Source of the DNA: Streptomyces sp. f51
GTDB lineage: Bacteria > Actinomycetota > Actinomycetes > Streptomycetales > Streptomycetaceae
NCBI RefSeq assembly: GCF_037940415.1
Contig: NZ_CP149798.1
Span: 4,621,001 to 4,685,000 of the forward strand
Direction of reading: 5' to 3'
Length of the DNA: 64,000 bases
The notes beneath the pieces were generated by a model, which was not told the DNA's origin, searched no databases, and saw only the letters and a list, made by a program, of their open reading frames with translations. The position numbers were made by a program, and so were the translations under genes. Positions 8,045 through 15,802 of the stretch are shown here, piece by piece; within the stretch, counting starts at the first letter, position 1, and each line of letters starts with the position of its first letter.

Positions 8045-8452
8045 ATGGCGCGACACGCAGCCCAGCGGAACACCCTGGCCCGTACGACCGCGCGGATCGC
8101 CGTGGCGGTCGGCGTGGCCGCCGCCGGTGCGGCCGCGGCGACCCCGGCCTTCGCGGACTCGGCCCCCTCCCTGGACGCCCTGCACCGCCCGTCCGCCCCC
8201 CTCGGCAACGTCGACGCGCTGGCGGGACTGTCGGCGCTGAACGGGACCGTGGGGTACGTCACGGGTCCCGTGGAGGGACTCAAGCCCAACCCGCTGGCCG
8301 GCACCGGTGTGGACCCGCTCGACAACGGCGTGGTCACCCAGCTCGCCGACTTCAGGCCGCTGTCCTCGAAGGCGCTCACCGGGCCGGTGGCGGAGGCACA
8401 GTCGATCGGCGGGATCCCGGTGCTCGGCCAGGTGACCGGGCTCCTTCACTGA
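8045..8452 (+). CDS. Small secreted protein, function unknown
   Basis: The product has 135 residues. It has an unusually long basic n-region (RHAAQRNTLARTTAR) with an Ala/Val core and an AFA|DS cleavage site near residue 38, a Sec-type export signal with a Tat-like length but no twin arginine. The mature part (about 97 residues) has no cysteine. It contains repeated 'PL.N/GL' and 'GGIPVLGQVTGLL' patterns like the exported protein at 1385-1738. The family is not recognised. The start is supported by GAGGAAAACCTG just upstream. Confidence 0.8.
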   Translation: MARHAAQRNTLARTTARIAVAVGVAAAGAAAATPAFADSAPSLDALHRPSAPLGNVDALAGLSALNGTVGYVTGPVEGLKPNPLAGTGVDPLDNGVVTQLADFRPLSSKALTGPVAEAQSIGGIPVLGQVTGLLH

Positions 8453-8472
8453 ACCTCGCGCACGGCCCCGGA

Positions 8473-8524
8473 CACGCGAGAGCCGCGCTCCCCCTGGACG
8501 GAGGGGAAGCGCGGCTCTCTCGTG
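8473..8524. terminator. Bidirectional terminator
   Basis: A strong inverted repeat with about 20-base arms (CACGAGAGAGCCGCG when read from the minus strand) and a short loop. It lies between the secreted-protein gene (+) and the end of the deoC-aldehyde dehydrogenase operon (-), and so serves both. Confidence 0.75.
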
Positions 8525-8597
8525 CGCGGGGCCCCGGGGACACGGATCGGGGCCCCGGCGTCTCAGGGCGCCGGCGCCGCGGCGCGCGGGCCGGGAC

Positions 8598-9503
8598 TCA
8601 GTAGGACGAGCCCCCGGCGCCCAGGGAGCCCGTCGGGTGCCAGACCGTCTTCGTCTCCAGGAAGGCCGTCAGGCGCTCGGTCCCGGGGGTCCGCGCGTAA
8701 TCCACAGCCTGTGGACGGACGACGCGCTTCAGGTTGTCCGCCGCGGCGATCTCCAGCTCCTTCGCCAGCACCTCGTCGGCACCGGCCAGGTCGATCGCGT
8801 TGACGTCCTGGTGCGCGGCCAGCGGGGCCGCGATCTCCGCGGTCCGGCCGGACAGGATGTTCACGACACCGCCGGGCACGTCGGAGGTGGCCAGCACCTC
8901 ACCGAGCGACAGCGCGGGGAGCGGGGCCTTCTCGCTGGCGATCACGACGACCGTGTTGCCGGTGGCGATCACCGGGGCGATCACGGACACCAGCCCGAGG
9001 AAGGACGACTCCTGCGGCGCCAGGACCGTCACCACGCCCGTCGGCTCGGGGGAGGAGAGGTTGAAGTACGGGCCCGCGACCGGGTTGCCGCCGCCCACGA
9101 CCTGGGCGATCTTGTCGGTCCAGCCCGCGTACCAGACCCAGCGGTCGATCGCCGCGTCGACGACGGCCGCGGCCTTCGCCTTAGACAGACCCTCCGCGTC
9201 GGCCACCTCGCGGACGAACTGCTCCTTGCGGCCCTCCAGCATCTCGGCGACGCGGTACAGGACCTGTCCGCGGTTGTACGCCGTAGCGCCGGACCAGCCG
9301 CCGAACGCCTTGCGTGCCGCGACGACCGCGTCACGGGCGTCCTTGCGGCTCGACTGCGGGGCGTTCGCCAGCCACTTGCCCTTGGAGTCGCTCACCTCGT
9401 ACACCCGGCCGCTCTCGGAACGCGGGAACTTGCCGCCCACGTACAGCTTGTAGGTCTTGAAGACGCTCAGACGCTGCTGCTCGGACTTCTCGGCTGCACT
9501 CAT
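8598..9503 (-). CDS. Aldehyde dehydrogenase homologue lacking the catalytic domain
   Basis: The product has 301 residues against about 480 for a full enzyme. Residues 1-225 match the N-terminal coenzyme-binding part of the family (YVGGKFPRSESGR, ARKAFGGWS, GPYFNLSSPEPTGVVTVLAPQ, ATGNTVVVIASEKAPL, PGGVVNILSG). It then lacks the LELGGK glutamate and GQ-C cysteine segments and goes straight to a C-terminal tail (TKTVWHPTGSLGAGGSSY). No frameshift is evident: the frame is open and codon use is normal. Its ATG directly abuts the TAA of the full-length dehydrogenase upstream, so the two are co-expressed. An accessory or oligomerisation role is inferred. It is unlikely to be an active dehydrogenase. 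Confidence 0.85.
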   Translation of the reverse strand: MSAAEKSEQQRLSVFKTYKLYVGGKFPRSESGRVYEVSDSKGKWLANAPQSSRKDARDAVVAARKAFGGWSGATAYNRGQVLYRVAEMLEGRKEQFVREVADAEGLSKAKAAAVVDAAIDRWVWYAGWTDKIAQVVGGGNPVAGPYFNLSSPEPTGVVTVLAPQESSFLGLVSVIAPVIATGNTVVVIASEKAPLPALSLGEVLATSDVPGGVVNILSGRTAEIAAPLAAHQDVNAIDLAGADEVLAKELEIAAADNLKRVVRPQAVDYARTPGTERLTAFLETKTVWHPTGSLGAGGSSY

Positions 9504-10961
9504 TTATCGCTCGCCCTCCGGGCTCGACGGGGCGAGGTACGCCTCCAGACCGTGCCGGCCGCCCTCGCGGCCGAAGCCCGACTCCTTGTACCCGCCGAAC
9601 GGCGAGGTCGGGTCGAACTTGTTGAACGTGTTGGACCAGACGACACCCGCGCGCAGCTTGTTCGCCACGGCGAGGATCCGGGAGCCCTTCTCGCTCCAGA
9701 TGCCCGCCGAGAGGCCGTACGGGGAGTTGTTGGCCTTGGCGACCGCCTCGTCCGGGGTGCGGAACGTGAGGACGGACAGCACGGGACCGAAGATCTCGTC
9801 GCGGGCGATGGTGTGCGCCTGGGTGACGTTCGTGAACAGCGTCGGGGCGAACCAGTAGCCGGAGGAGGGCAGTTCGCAGGCCGGGGACCAGCGATCGGCG
9901 CCCTCGGCCTCGCCCTGCTCGACCAGCGCGGTGATACGGGAGAGCTGCTCGGCGGAGTTGATCGCGCCGATGTCCGTGTTCTTGTCGAGCGGGTCGCCCA
10001 GACGCAGCGTCGACAGACGGCGCTTGAGCGAGTCGAGCAGCTCGTCGTGGATCGACTCCTGGACCAGCAGACGCGAACCCGCGCAGCAGACCTGGCCCTG
10101 GTTGAAGAAGATGCCGCTGACGATGCCCTCGACGGCCTGGTCGATCGGGGCGTCGTCGAACACGATGTTCGCGCCCTTGCCGCCCAGTTCGAGCGTGACC
10201 TTCTTGTGCGAACCCGCGACCTGCCGGGCGATCGCCTTGCCGACGGCGGTGGAGCCGGTGAAGGCCACCTTGTCCACGTCCGGGTGCTCGACGAGGGCCG
10301 CGCCCGCGTCGCCGTACCCGGGAAGGATGTTGACGACGCCCCTGGGCAGGCCCGCCTGGCGGCAGATGTCCGCGAAGAACAGCGCCGTCAGGGGCGTGGT
10401 CTCGGCGGGCTTGAGGACGACCGTGTTGCCGGTCGCGAGCGCCGGGGCGATCTTCCACGCCAGCATCAGCAGCGGGAAGTTCCACGGGATGACCTGGCCC
10501 GCGACGCCCAGCGGACGCGGGTTCGCCCCGAAGCCGGCGTGGTCGAGCTTGTCGGCCCAGCCCGCGTAGTAGAAGAAGTGCGCGGCGACCAGCGGGAGGT
10601 CGGCGTCGCGGGTCTCCTTGATCGGCTTGCCGTTGTCCAGCGTCTCCAGGACCGCCAGCTCGCGGCTGCGCTCCTGGATGATCCGCGCGATGCGGAACAG
10701 GTACTTGGCGCGCTCGGAGCCCGGCAGCGCGGACCACTTCACGAAGGCCTTGCGGGCGGCCTTCACCGCGCGGTCGACGTCCGCCTCGCCCGCCTGGGCG
10801 ATCTCGGAGAGGACCTCCTCGGTGGAGGGGGAGACGGTCTTGAAGACCTTGCCCTCGGCGGCCTCGGTGAACTCACCGTCGATGAACAGGCCGTAGGAGG
10901 GGGCGATGTCGACGACGGAGCGGGACTCGGGCGCCGGTGCGTATTCGAATGCGGAAGCCAT
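9504..10961 (-). CDS. Aldehyde dehydrogenase, full length
   Basis: This NAD(P)-dependent aldehyde dehydrogenase of 485 residues has all the hallmarks: IPWNFPLLMLAWKIAPALA, the cofactor loop KPAETTPLTAL, FTGSTAVGK, the catalytic Glu in LELGGKGANIVF, and the nucleophile Cys in FFNQGQVCCAGSR. It follows deoC by 6 bases. The likely role is oxidation of the acetaldehyde released by deoxyribose-phosphate aldolase, which removes a toxic intermediate. The substrate is inferred from context, since the family is broad. It is transcribed from the deoC promoter with its operator at 11935-11946. Confidence 0.9.
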   Translation of the reverse strand: MASAFEYAPAPESRSVVDIAPSYGLFIDGEFTEAAEGKVFKTVSPSTEEVLSEIAQAGEADVDRAVKAARKAFVKWSALPGSERAKYLFRIARIIQERSRELAVLETLDNGKPIKETRDADLPLVAAHFFYYAGWADKLDHAGFGANPRPLGVAGQVIPWNFPLLMLAWKIAPALATGNTVVLKPAETTPLTALFFADICRQAGLPRGVVNILPGYGDAGAALVEHPDVDKVAFTGSTAVGKAIARQVAGSHKKVTLELGGKGANIVFDDAPIDQAVEGIVSGIFFNQGQVCCAGSRLLVQESIHDELLDSLKRRLSTLRLGDPLDKNTDIGAINSAEQLSRITALVEQGEAEGADRWSPACELPSSGYWFAPTLFTNVTQAHTIARDEIFGPVLSVLTFRTPDEAVAKANNSPYGLSAGIWSEKGSRILAVANKLRAGVVWSNTFNKFDPTSPFGGYKESGFGREGGRHGLEAYLAPSSPEGER

Positions 10962-10967
10962 GATGGA

Positions 10968-11915
10968 TCAGTCCACCGTCACGTAGTCGGGGCCGGAGTA
11001 GCGGCCGGTGGCCAGCTTCTGACGCTGCATCAGCAGGTCGTTCAGGAGCGAGGACGCGCCGAAGCGGAACCAGTGGTTGTCCAGCCAGTCCGCGCCCGCG
11101 GTCTCGTTCACCAGGACCAGGAACTTGACGGCGTCCTTGGTGGTGCGGATGCCGCCGGCCGGCTTCACGCCGACCTGCACGCCGGTCTGGGCGCGGAAGT
11201 CGCGGACGGCCTCCAGCATCAGCAGCGTGTTCGCCGGTGTCGCGTTCACGGCCACCTTGCCGGTGGAGGTCTTGATGAAGTCGGCCCCGGCCAGCATGCC
11301 GAGCCAGCTCGCGCGCCGGATGTTGTCGTACGTCGACAGCTCGCCGGTCTCGAAGATGACCTTCAGGCGGGCGGCGCCCGAGGCCTCCTTCACGGCGACG
11401 ATCTCGTCGTACACCTTCAAGTATCTGCCCGCGAGGAACGCCCCGCGGTCGATCACCATGTCGATCTCGTCGGCGCCCGCGGCGACGGCGTCACGCACGT
11501 CGGCCAGCTTCACGTCGAGCGCGGCGCGGCCGGCCGGGAACGCGGTCGCGACCGAGGCGACCTTCACCCCGGAGCCGGCGACGGCCTCCTTCGCGACGGC
11601 CACCATGTCGGGATAGACACAGACCGCCGCCGTGGTGGGCGCCGTGCGGTCGGTCGGGTCCGGGAGGACCGCCTTGGCGCCGAGCGCCCGGACCTTGCCC
11701 GGGGTGTCCGCGCCTTCCAGCGTCGTCAGGTCGACCATCGAGATGGCCAGGTCGATGGCGTACGCCTTCGCGGTGGTCTTGATGGAACGGGTGCCGAGCG
11801 AGGCGGCGCGTGCCTCCAGGCCGACCGCGTCGACGCCGGGCAGCCCGTGGAGGAAGCGGCGCAGCGTGCTGTCGGACGCGGTTACGTCGCCGAGGGCGGG
11901 TGCAGAGGTGGGCAT
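10968..11915 (-). CDS. deoC: Deoxyribose-phosphate aldolase
   Basis: This class I aldolase of 315 residues splits 2-deoxyribose-5-phosphate into acetaldehyde and glyceraldehyde-3-phosphate. The Schiff-base lysine is in FIKTSTGK and the second lysine in GVKPAGGIRTT. KVIFETGELS and EIDMVIDRGAFLAG are also typical. The start is ATG 11915. The open frame extends 34 codons further, but that stretch crosses the CTACGCGCGTAG operator and a TATGCT -10-like box (11928-11933, minus strand), so it is not translated. It leads the operon with two aldehyde dehydrogenase genes. Confidence 0.95.
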   Translation of the reverse strand: MPTSAPALGDVTASDSTLRRFLHGLPGVDAVGLEARAASLGTRSIKTTAKAYAIDLAISMVDLTTLEGADTPGKVRALGAKAVLPDPTDRTAPTTAAVCVYPDMVAVAKEAVAGSGVKVASVATAFPAGRAALDVKLADVRDAVAAGADEIDMVIDRGAFLAGRYLKVYDEIVAVKEASGAARLKVIFETGELSTYDNIRRASWLGMLAGADFIKTSTGKVAVNATPANTLLMLEAVRDFRAQTGVQVGVKPAGGIRTTKDAVKFLVLVNETAGADWLDNHWFRFGASSLLNDLLMQRQKLATGRYSGPDYVTVD

Positions 11916-11934
11916 GGTCACCAGACGAGCATAT

Positions 11935-11946
11935 CTACGCGCGTAG
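11935..11946. promoter_or_regulatory. Palindromic operator upstream of deoC
   Basis: CTACGCGCGTAG ends 19 bases before the deoC ATG, directly beside a TATGCT -10-like hexamer on the minus strand. It is identical to the elements before add and the nucleoside phosphorylase gene. Confidence 0.75.
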
Positions 11947-12039
11947 CGGCTTGTACAGTCCCGGGCCCCCGAGTGATTTTCTCCCCCACCCCAAGCCACC
12001 CCACCCCCGGCCCCCAAGCGGAGCCCCCCGGGAGCCCAC

Positions 12040-12112
12040 CCCTGGGGCTCCGCCCCAGACCCCGCTCCTCAAACGCCGGAGGGGCTGGGAATCTCACCCG
12101 CAGCCGGAATGT
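12040..12112. repeat. Streptomyces dispersed intergenic repeat
   Basis: In the 320-base gap between the deoC and methyltransferase genes lies a C-rich stretch, then a hairpin (GGGGCTCCGCCCC) followed by CGCTCCTCAAACGCCGGAGG. From memory, this GGGCTGCGCCCC-CTCAAACGCCGG motif recurs in many Streptomyces intergenic regions. The rest of the gap (11947-12039) is a low-complexity C-rich run. I see no gene in it. Confidence 0.5.
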
Positions 12113-12235
12113 GACGCGAGGGGCCGTGCCGGTACATCGATGCCCGTCGCCACCGACGCCCACTCCTCACCCAACGGCGACGGGCTGATGCACCGGCACG
12201 GCCCCGACCCCCCACCGGACCGGTGCGAACCCCGC

Positions 12236-13099
12236 TCACCGGCCGGAGGCCCGTGCCTCGATCTGCCAGCACGCCGCCGTGAACCGCACCTCCCCACCCC
12301 GCACGAACGACGAGAACGCCCCCCGGACCGACTCGACCACCCGGTCCCGGGTCCTCGCATCCGCCCCCCGCAGCGCGATCCCGACCGGCCCGAACCGGCT
12401 GAAGTACGGCACCAGCTCCGCCTCCGGCATCACGCACTCCGCGTCGACGGCCCGCACCCCGACCCCGGCCCACCCACCCTCCGCCAGCAGCCCCCGCACC
12501 CTCCCGGCGTCCGCCAGCGCGAACTGCCCCGGCGCGTCGGGCACCCGCTCAGGCAGGTCCGGCAGAAGCGGCGCAGCCGCCCGCTCCGCCGTCGTCATGA
12601 ACGGGTTCTCCGCGATGTCGCGCCACACGACGAACCGCAGCACGGCGTCCTCCTTCGCGGCCCGCCGCAGACGGGCGAAGGCCCGCACCGGATCAGCGAA
12701 GAACATCACCCCGAACCGGGAGACGACCGCGTCGAAGGAGGCGGGCTCGAACACGTGCTCCGAGGCGTCGGCCCGGACGAAGGACGCCCGCACGCCCGCC
12801 CGCTCCGCACGGGCCCGCGCCGCCACCAGCATCGGCTCCGAGATGTCGACGCCCACGCACCGTCCCCCGGGCCCGAGCCGGCGCGCGACGGCCACCGTCG
12901 TGCCGCCGGTGCCGCACCCCACGTCGAGGACCCGTCCCCCCTGCCCGGCCGGAACGGCGTCGACGACCAGCCGCTCCAGCGGCGCGAACAGGGCGTCCAC
13001 CAGATCCTGGGACTCGACCCAGGCGTTCCCGGCCGGCCCGTTCCAGCGCGCGGCCTGTCCGCCGTCCTCCGTACCGTCCACCCTGCGATTCGCTCCCAT
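12236..13099 (-). CDS. SAM-dependent class I methyltransferase
   Basis: This protein of 287 residues has a Rossmann-fold methyltransferase core. Motif I, VLDVGCGTGGTT, is near residues 57-68, the acidic residue ending strand 2 is in CVGVDISEPML, motif III is VRADASEHVFEPASFDAVVSRFGVMFF, and a UbiE-like region follows. The N-terminus has ARWNGPAGNAWVE, typical of a family of small-molecule methyltransferases (Methyltransf_25/11 type). The substrate is unknown. It is divergently arranged with the PH-domain gene at 13278. Its upstream region has a CCCCGCACA-like repeat tract. Confidence 0.85.
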   Translation of the reverse strand: MGANRRVDGTEDGGQAARWNGPAGNAWVESQDLVDALFAPLERLVVDAVPAGQGGRVLDVGCGTGGTTVAVARRLGPGGRCVGVDISEPMLVAARARAERAGVRASFVRADASEHVFEPASFDAVVSRFGVMFFADPVRAFARLRRAAKEDAVLRFVVWRDIAENPFMTTAERAAAPLLPDLPERVPDAPGQFALADAGRVRGLLAEGGWAGVGVRAVDAECVMPEAELVPYFSRFGPVGIALRGADARTRDRVVESVRGAFSSFVRGGEVRFTAACWQIEARASGR

Positions 13100-13130
13100 G
13101 CCGCCTCCCGTGGATTGCCCCCGTACGCCG

Positions 13131-13188
13131 TTCCCGCACCCCGCACACCCCGCACACCCCGTACCCGTCGTACCCCACGTACCCCTCG
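13131..13188. repeat. Low-complexity CCCCGCACA/CCCCGTAC tract
   Basis: Imperfect tandem copies of a 9-10-base unit (CCCGCACAC, CCCGTACC and CCCACGTAC variants) lie between the divergent methyltransferase and PH-domain genes. It looks like slippage-prone spacer DNA. No function is evident. Confidence 0.5.
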
Positions 13189-13277
13189 TGGTCCCTCAGG
13201 CCCGCCCGGGGTTTCGCGACCGAAGCGAGACCCCACCGACCTCAACCGTCCGGCACACGTCGTGCACAATCGGGACC

Positions 13278-13952
13278 ATGAGCACCCCGGACCACCAGTC
13301 ACCCCTTCCGGACGCCTCGCGACCCGAGGCCAAGGACCGGATCTACCGGTCGCCCGCCGGTATCGCGGGCGGCGTCCTCCTGCTGCTCCTCGTGGGCTGG
13401 CTCGGCGTCGACGCGCTGATCTCCGGATCCGGCCGCACCCCTTGGCTGGCGCTCGCCGGACTGATCCTCGCCGTCCCCGTGGTGACCGCCTTCACCCTGC
13501 GCCCCGCGGTCTACGCCAACGAGGACCGCCTGCGCGTCCGCAACCCCCTCCGCGTGATCGTGCTCCCCTGGGGCAAGGTCGCCTCGCTGCGCTCGCACTA
13601 CTCCAACGAGGTGATCGACACCTCGGGCACGAAGTACCAGCTCTGGGCGGTGCCCGTGTCGCTGCGCGCCCGCAAGAAGGCGGCCAGGCAGCCGGTGGAG
13701 GGCAGGTCCGGCCGCGGAGGCGGCCGTCCGTCGCCCCTGGGCCTCTCGTCCGCGTTCGGCCGGGGCGCCGTCACCGACGCCCCGACCCGCCCCGAGACCG
13801 ACCGGATCATGGACGACCTGCGTGAGCTGGCCGAGACCCGTGCCACCGCCGAGGGCGCGCAGGGCGAGGTCACGGTCCGCTGGGCCTACGAGGTCATCGG
13901 CCCCGCGCTCGCCGGCCTCGTCGTCCTGGCCATCCTGCTGGCGACGGGCTGA
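13278..13952 (+). CDS. PH domain membrane protein
   Basis: The product has 224 residues. Two hydrophobic helices (about 27-48 and 54-72) are followed by a bacterial PH-like domain with LRPAVYANEDRLRVRNPLRVIVLPWGKVASLRSHYSNEVI (read as two blocks), typical of the PH-domain membrane family found across actinomycetes. A third helix closes the C-terminus (EVIGPALAGLVVLAILLATG). The large acidic/basic linker before it is disordered. The role is unknown. It is probably co-transcribed with the larger PH-like gene at 14068. Confidence 0.85.
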   Translation: MSTPDHQSPLPDASRPEAKDRIYRSPAGIAGGVLLLLLVGWLGVDALISGSGRTPWLALAGLILAVPVVTAFTLRPAVYANEDRLRVRNPLRVIVLPWGKVASLRSHYSNEVIDTSGTKYQLWAVPVSLRARKKAARQPVEGRSGRGGGRPSPLGLSSAFGRGAVTDAPTRPETDRIMDDLRELAETRATAEGAQGEVTVRWAYEVIGPALAGLVVLAILLATG

Positions 13953-14067
13953 CGCGTCCCTTCGCGGGGCCCCGCCCCGCCTCGGCCGCGACCACCGTTC
14001 CCCCACCCGGAGACGAAGCCGAGGGCCTTCCGTACGACCGCCCCCCGGCCTGAGTCCCTGGGAAACG

Positions 14068-15765
14068 ATGAACACCGAGGTCCGGCGGACCCTGCCCGCC
14101 ACCGCGATACCCGACGGCTGCCTGCCCTGGAGCACGGAGCAGACCCAACGCTGGACGCGGGTGCTGCCACCCGGCTGGACGTCCGTGCAACGGCTCGGGC
14201 TGCGGAACCTGAAGCTGGCGCTGCTCACGGGCGTGCTGGCCGCGGTGGGACTGGTCTCGGCCGGACTGCCGCCGTACCTCGCGGCCGCGGCCGGGCTCCA
14301 TCTCGTATGGGTGCCGCTGCGGCCCGAGATCGTATGGGTGTCGGCGCCGGCCCTGGCCCTGACGGTCCTGGCCGTGCACCCCGCGCCGGTCCTCCCCGTG
14401 ATCGCCGGCGCGCTCCTGCTGAGCGCGACCGCCCTGGCGGTCTCCGGCCTGCGGCTGCGGGCCCGCACCCGGCAGCGGGACGCGGCACTGGCCGCCGCCG
14501 CAGGTGTGACGGCACCCCTGCCGGACGCGGGCGGGCCGGTCGGGCGCGGCCGGTTCCTCTCCGGGCTCGGGACCTTCCTGATTCTCGCGGGCGTCCCGCT
14601 GGCCGCGACCGCCGGCCTGTGGGGCTCATCGGACGGCCGCCGGGTGGTGGTCGGCTGCGGCTGCTTCGTGGCCGGGCTCGGCGTCACCGCGCTGATCTCC
14701 GGATTGCTGGGCGGACGGCGGGCCGCCGCGCTGGGTTCCGCGCCCGCGCCCGTCCTGCGCGTCCTGACCCGCGCGACCCGGCACGGCGACGCGAGGGTCT
14801 TCGCCGCGGACGACGTGGCGGGCCTGCGACCGTTGTTCACCGTCGGCGTGGTCCCTCCGGACCACAAGGGGGACTACGACGCCGACGACGTGGCGGACGG
14901 CACGGTGGACCTCGTGGCGGACGTGGCGGACATCGCAGGACCGGCGGAGACGAACCCGCTCCACGACGACGAGCCGGGACCGCTGCGGGAGGCCGTCCTG
15001 TACGGGGCCCCGTACGACGGCGCCGAGGTCGTGCTCGTCAGCGCCGCGGCCGAGCCCGGCGGGCCGCTCGTGACGGAACGCTCGTCCGGGCCCGTACGCC
15101 CGGTGCCGGAGAGCACCGTGCGGCGACGGCTCAAACAGGCGAAGCGGGCGGCGGCCCGCAGGGCGGCGGAGGACGAACAGCACCTCGGCCTGGTGGCGGC
15201 AGCCCGCCTGATGACGACCGTGCCGGTGCGCCGCTGGCGCGCGGGCCCGGTGGACAGGCTGGCCGGGCTCCTGGTGGTCGTGTCCGGCGCTTCGATGTAC
15301 TGGGCGATCAGCGACGGGGTCTCCGGCCTCTGGCAGGGAACCGTCGCCGCCCTCACCGGCCTGTACGCCGCGTTCCGTGTCCCCGTGAAGCTGCGCTGGC
15401 GGATCACCGCCGACCGGACCGGGCTCTGGCTGAACGGCCTGCGCGGGACCACCCACGTCCCGTGGGACGACCTCCGCTCGGCCCGCCGGGAGGCCCTGGA
15501 GTTGAAGCTGCGCTGGAGCCACGGCGGGGCCTGGACGGTCTCCGCGCCCCGCTGGGCCTGGCTCCAGCGCCGGCGCGGCGTGCCCCACCCGTACGACGCC
15601 CTGGCCGCCGAGGTGACCGCCATGCTCGGCGACCGCGCCCTGCGCCCCACGGGCGACAGCGAGGAGAAGGAGCGGGGGCGGCCGCTGTGGCCGCTTGCCG
15701 TGCCGTTCGTCCTGGCGTGGCTGACGGCGCTGCTGGCCGCCGTGGTGGGGCTCCCGGACTGGTGA
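14068..15765 (+). CDS. Large PH-like membrane protein, function unknown
   Basis: The product has about 565 residues. Several membrane helices occupy the N-terminal third (about 48-70, 78-130 and 165-215). A long soluble region follows, with an acidic patch near DYDADDVADGTVDL and a basic coiled segment (RRRLKQAKRAAARRAAEDEQ). Two more helices come next, then a PH-like segment (WRITADRTGLWLNGLRGTTHVPWDDLRS) resembling that of the neighbour at 13278. A final helix ends the protein. The start at 14068 is chosen because upstream in-frame sequence overlaps the previous gene in another frame. The pair may act together at the membrane, which is inferred from domain sharing and proximity. Confidence 0.75.
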   Translation: MNTEVRRTLPATAIPDGCLPWSTEQTQRWTRVLPPGWTSVQRLGLRNLKLALLTGVLAAVGLVSAGLPPYLAAAAGLHLVWVPLRPEIVWVSAPALALTVLAVHPAPVLPVIAGALLLSATALAVSGLRLRARTRQRDAALAAAAGVTAPLPDAGGPVGRGRFLSGLGTFLILAGVPLAATAGLWGSSDGRRVVVGCGCFVAGLGVTALISGLLGGRRAAALGSAPAPVLRVLTRATRHGDARVFAADDVAGLRPLFTVGVVPPDHKGDYDADDVADGTVDLVADVADIAGPAETNPLHDDEPGPLREAVLYGAPYDGAEVVLVSAAAEPGGPLVTERSSGPVRPVPESTVRRRLKQAKRAAARRAAEDEQHLGLVAAARLMTTVPVRRWRAGPVDRLAGLLVVVSGASMYWAISDGVSGLWQGTVAALTGLYAAFRVPVKLRWRITADRTGLWLNGLRGTTHVPWDDLRSARREALELKLRWSHGGAWTVSAPRWAWLQRRRGVPHPYDALAAEVTAMLGDRALRPTGDSEEKERGRPLWPLAVPFVLAWLTALLAAVVGLPDW

Positions 15766-15802
15766 GCCCCTTCGGGGGGCCGGAGAGGCCGCGGAGGGGT
15801 CC

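Noticed and set aside
8637..12188. A plus-strand open frame of about 1180 codons opposite the aldehyde dehydrogenase and deoC genes
   Set aside because: It is antisense to three clear enzyme genes and is Arg/Ala/Gly/Val/Asp-rich with no domain. Such frames are expected in 72% GC DNA.
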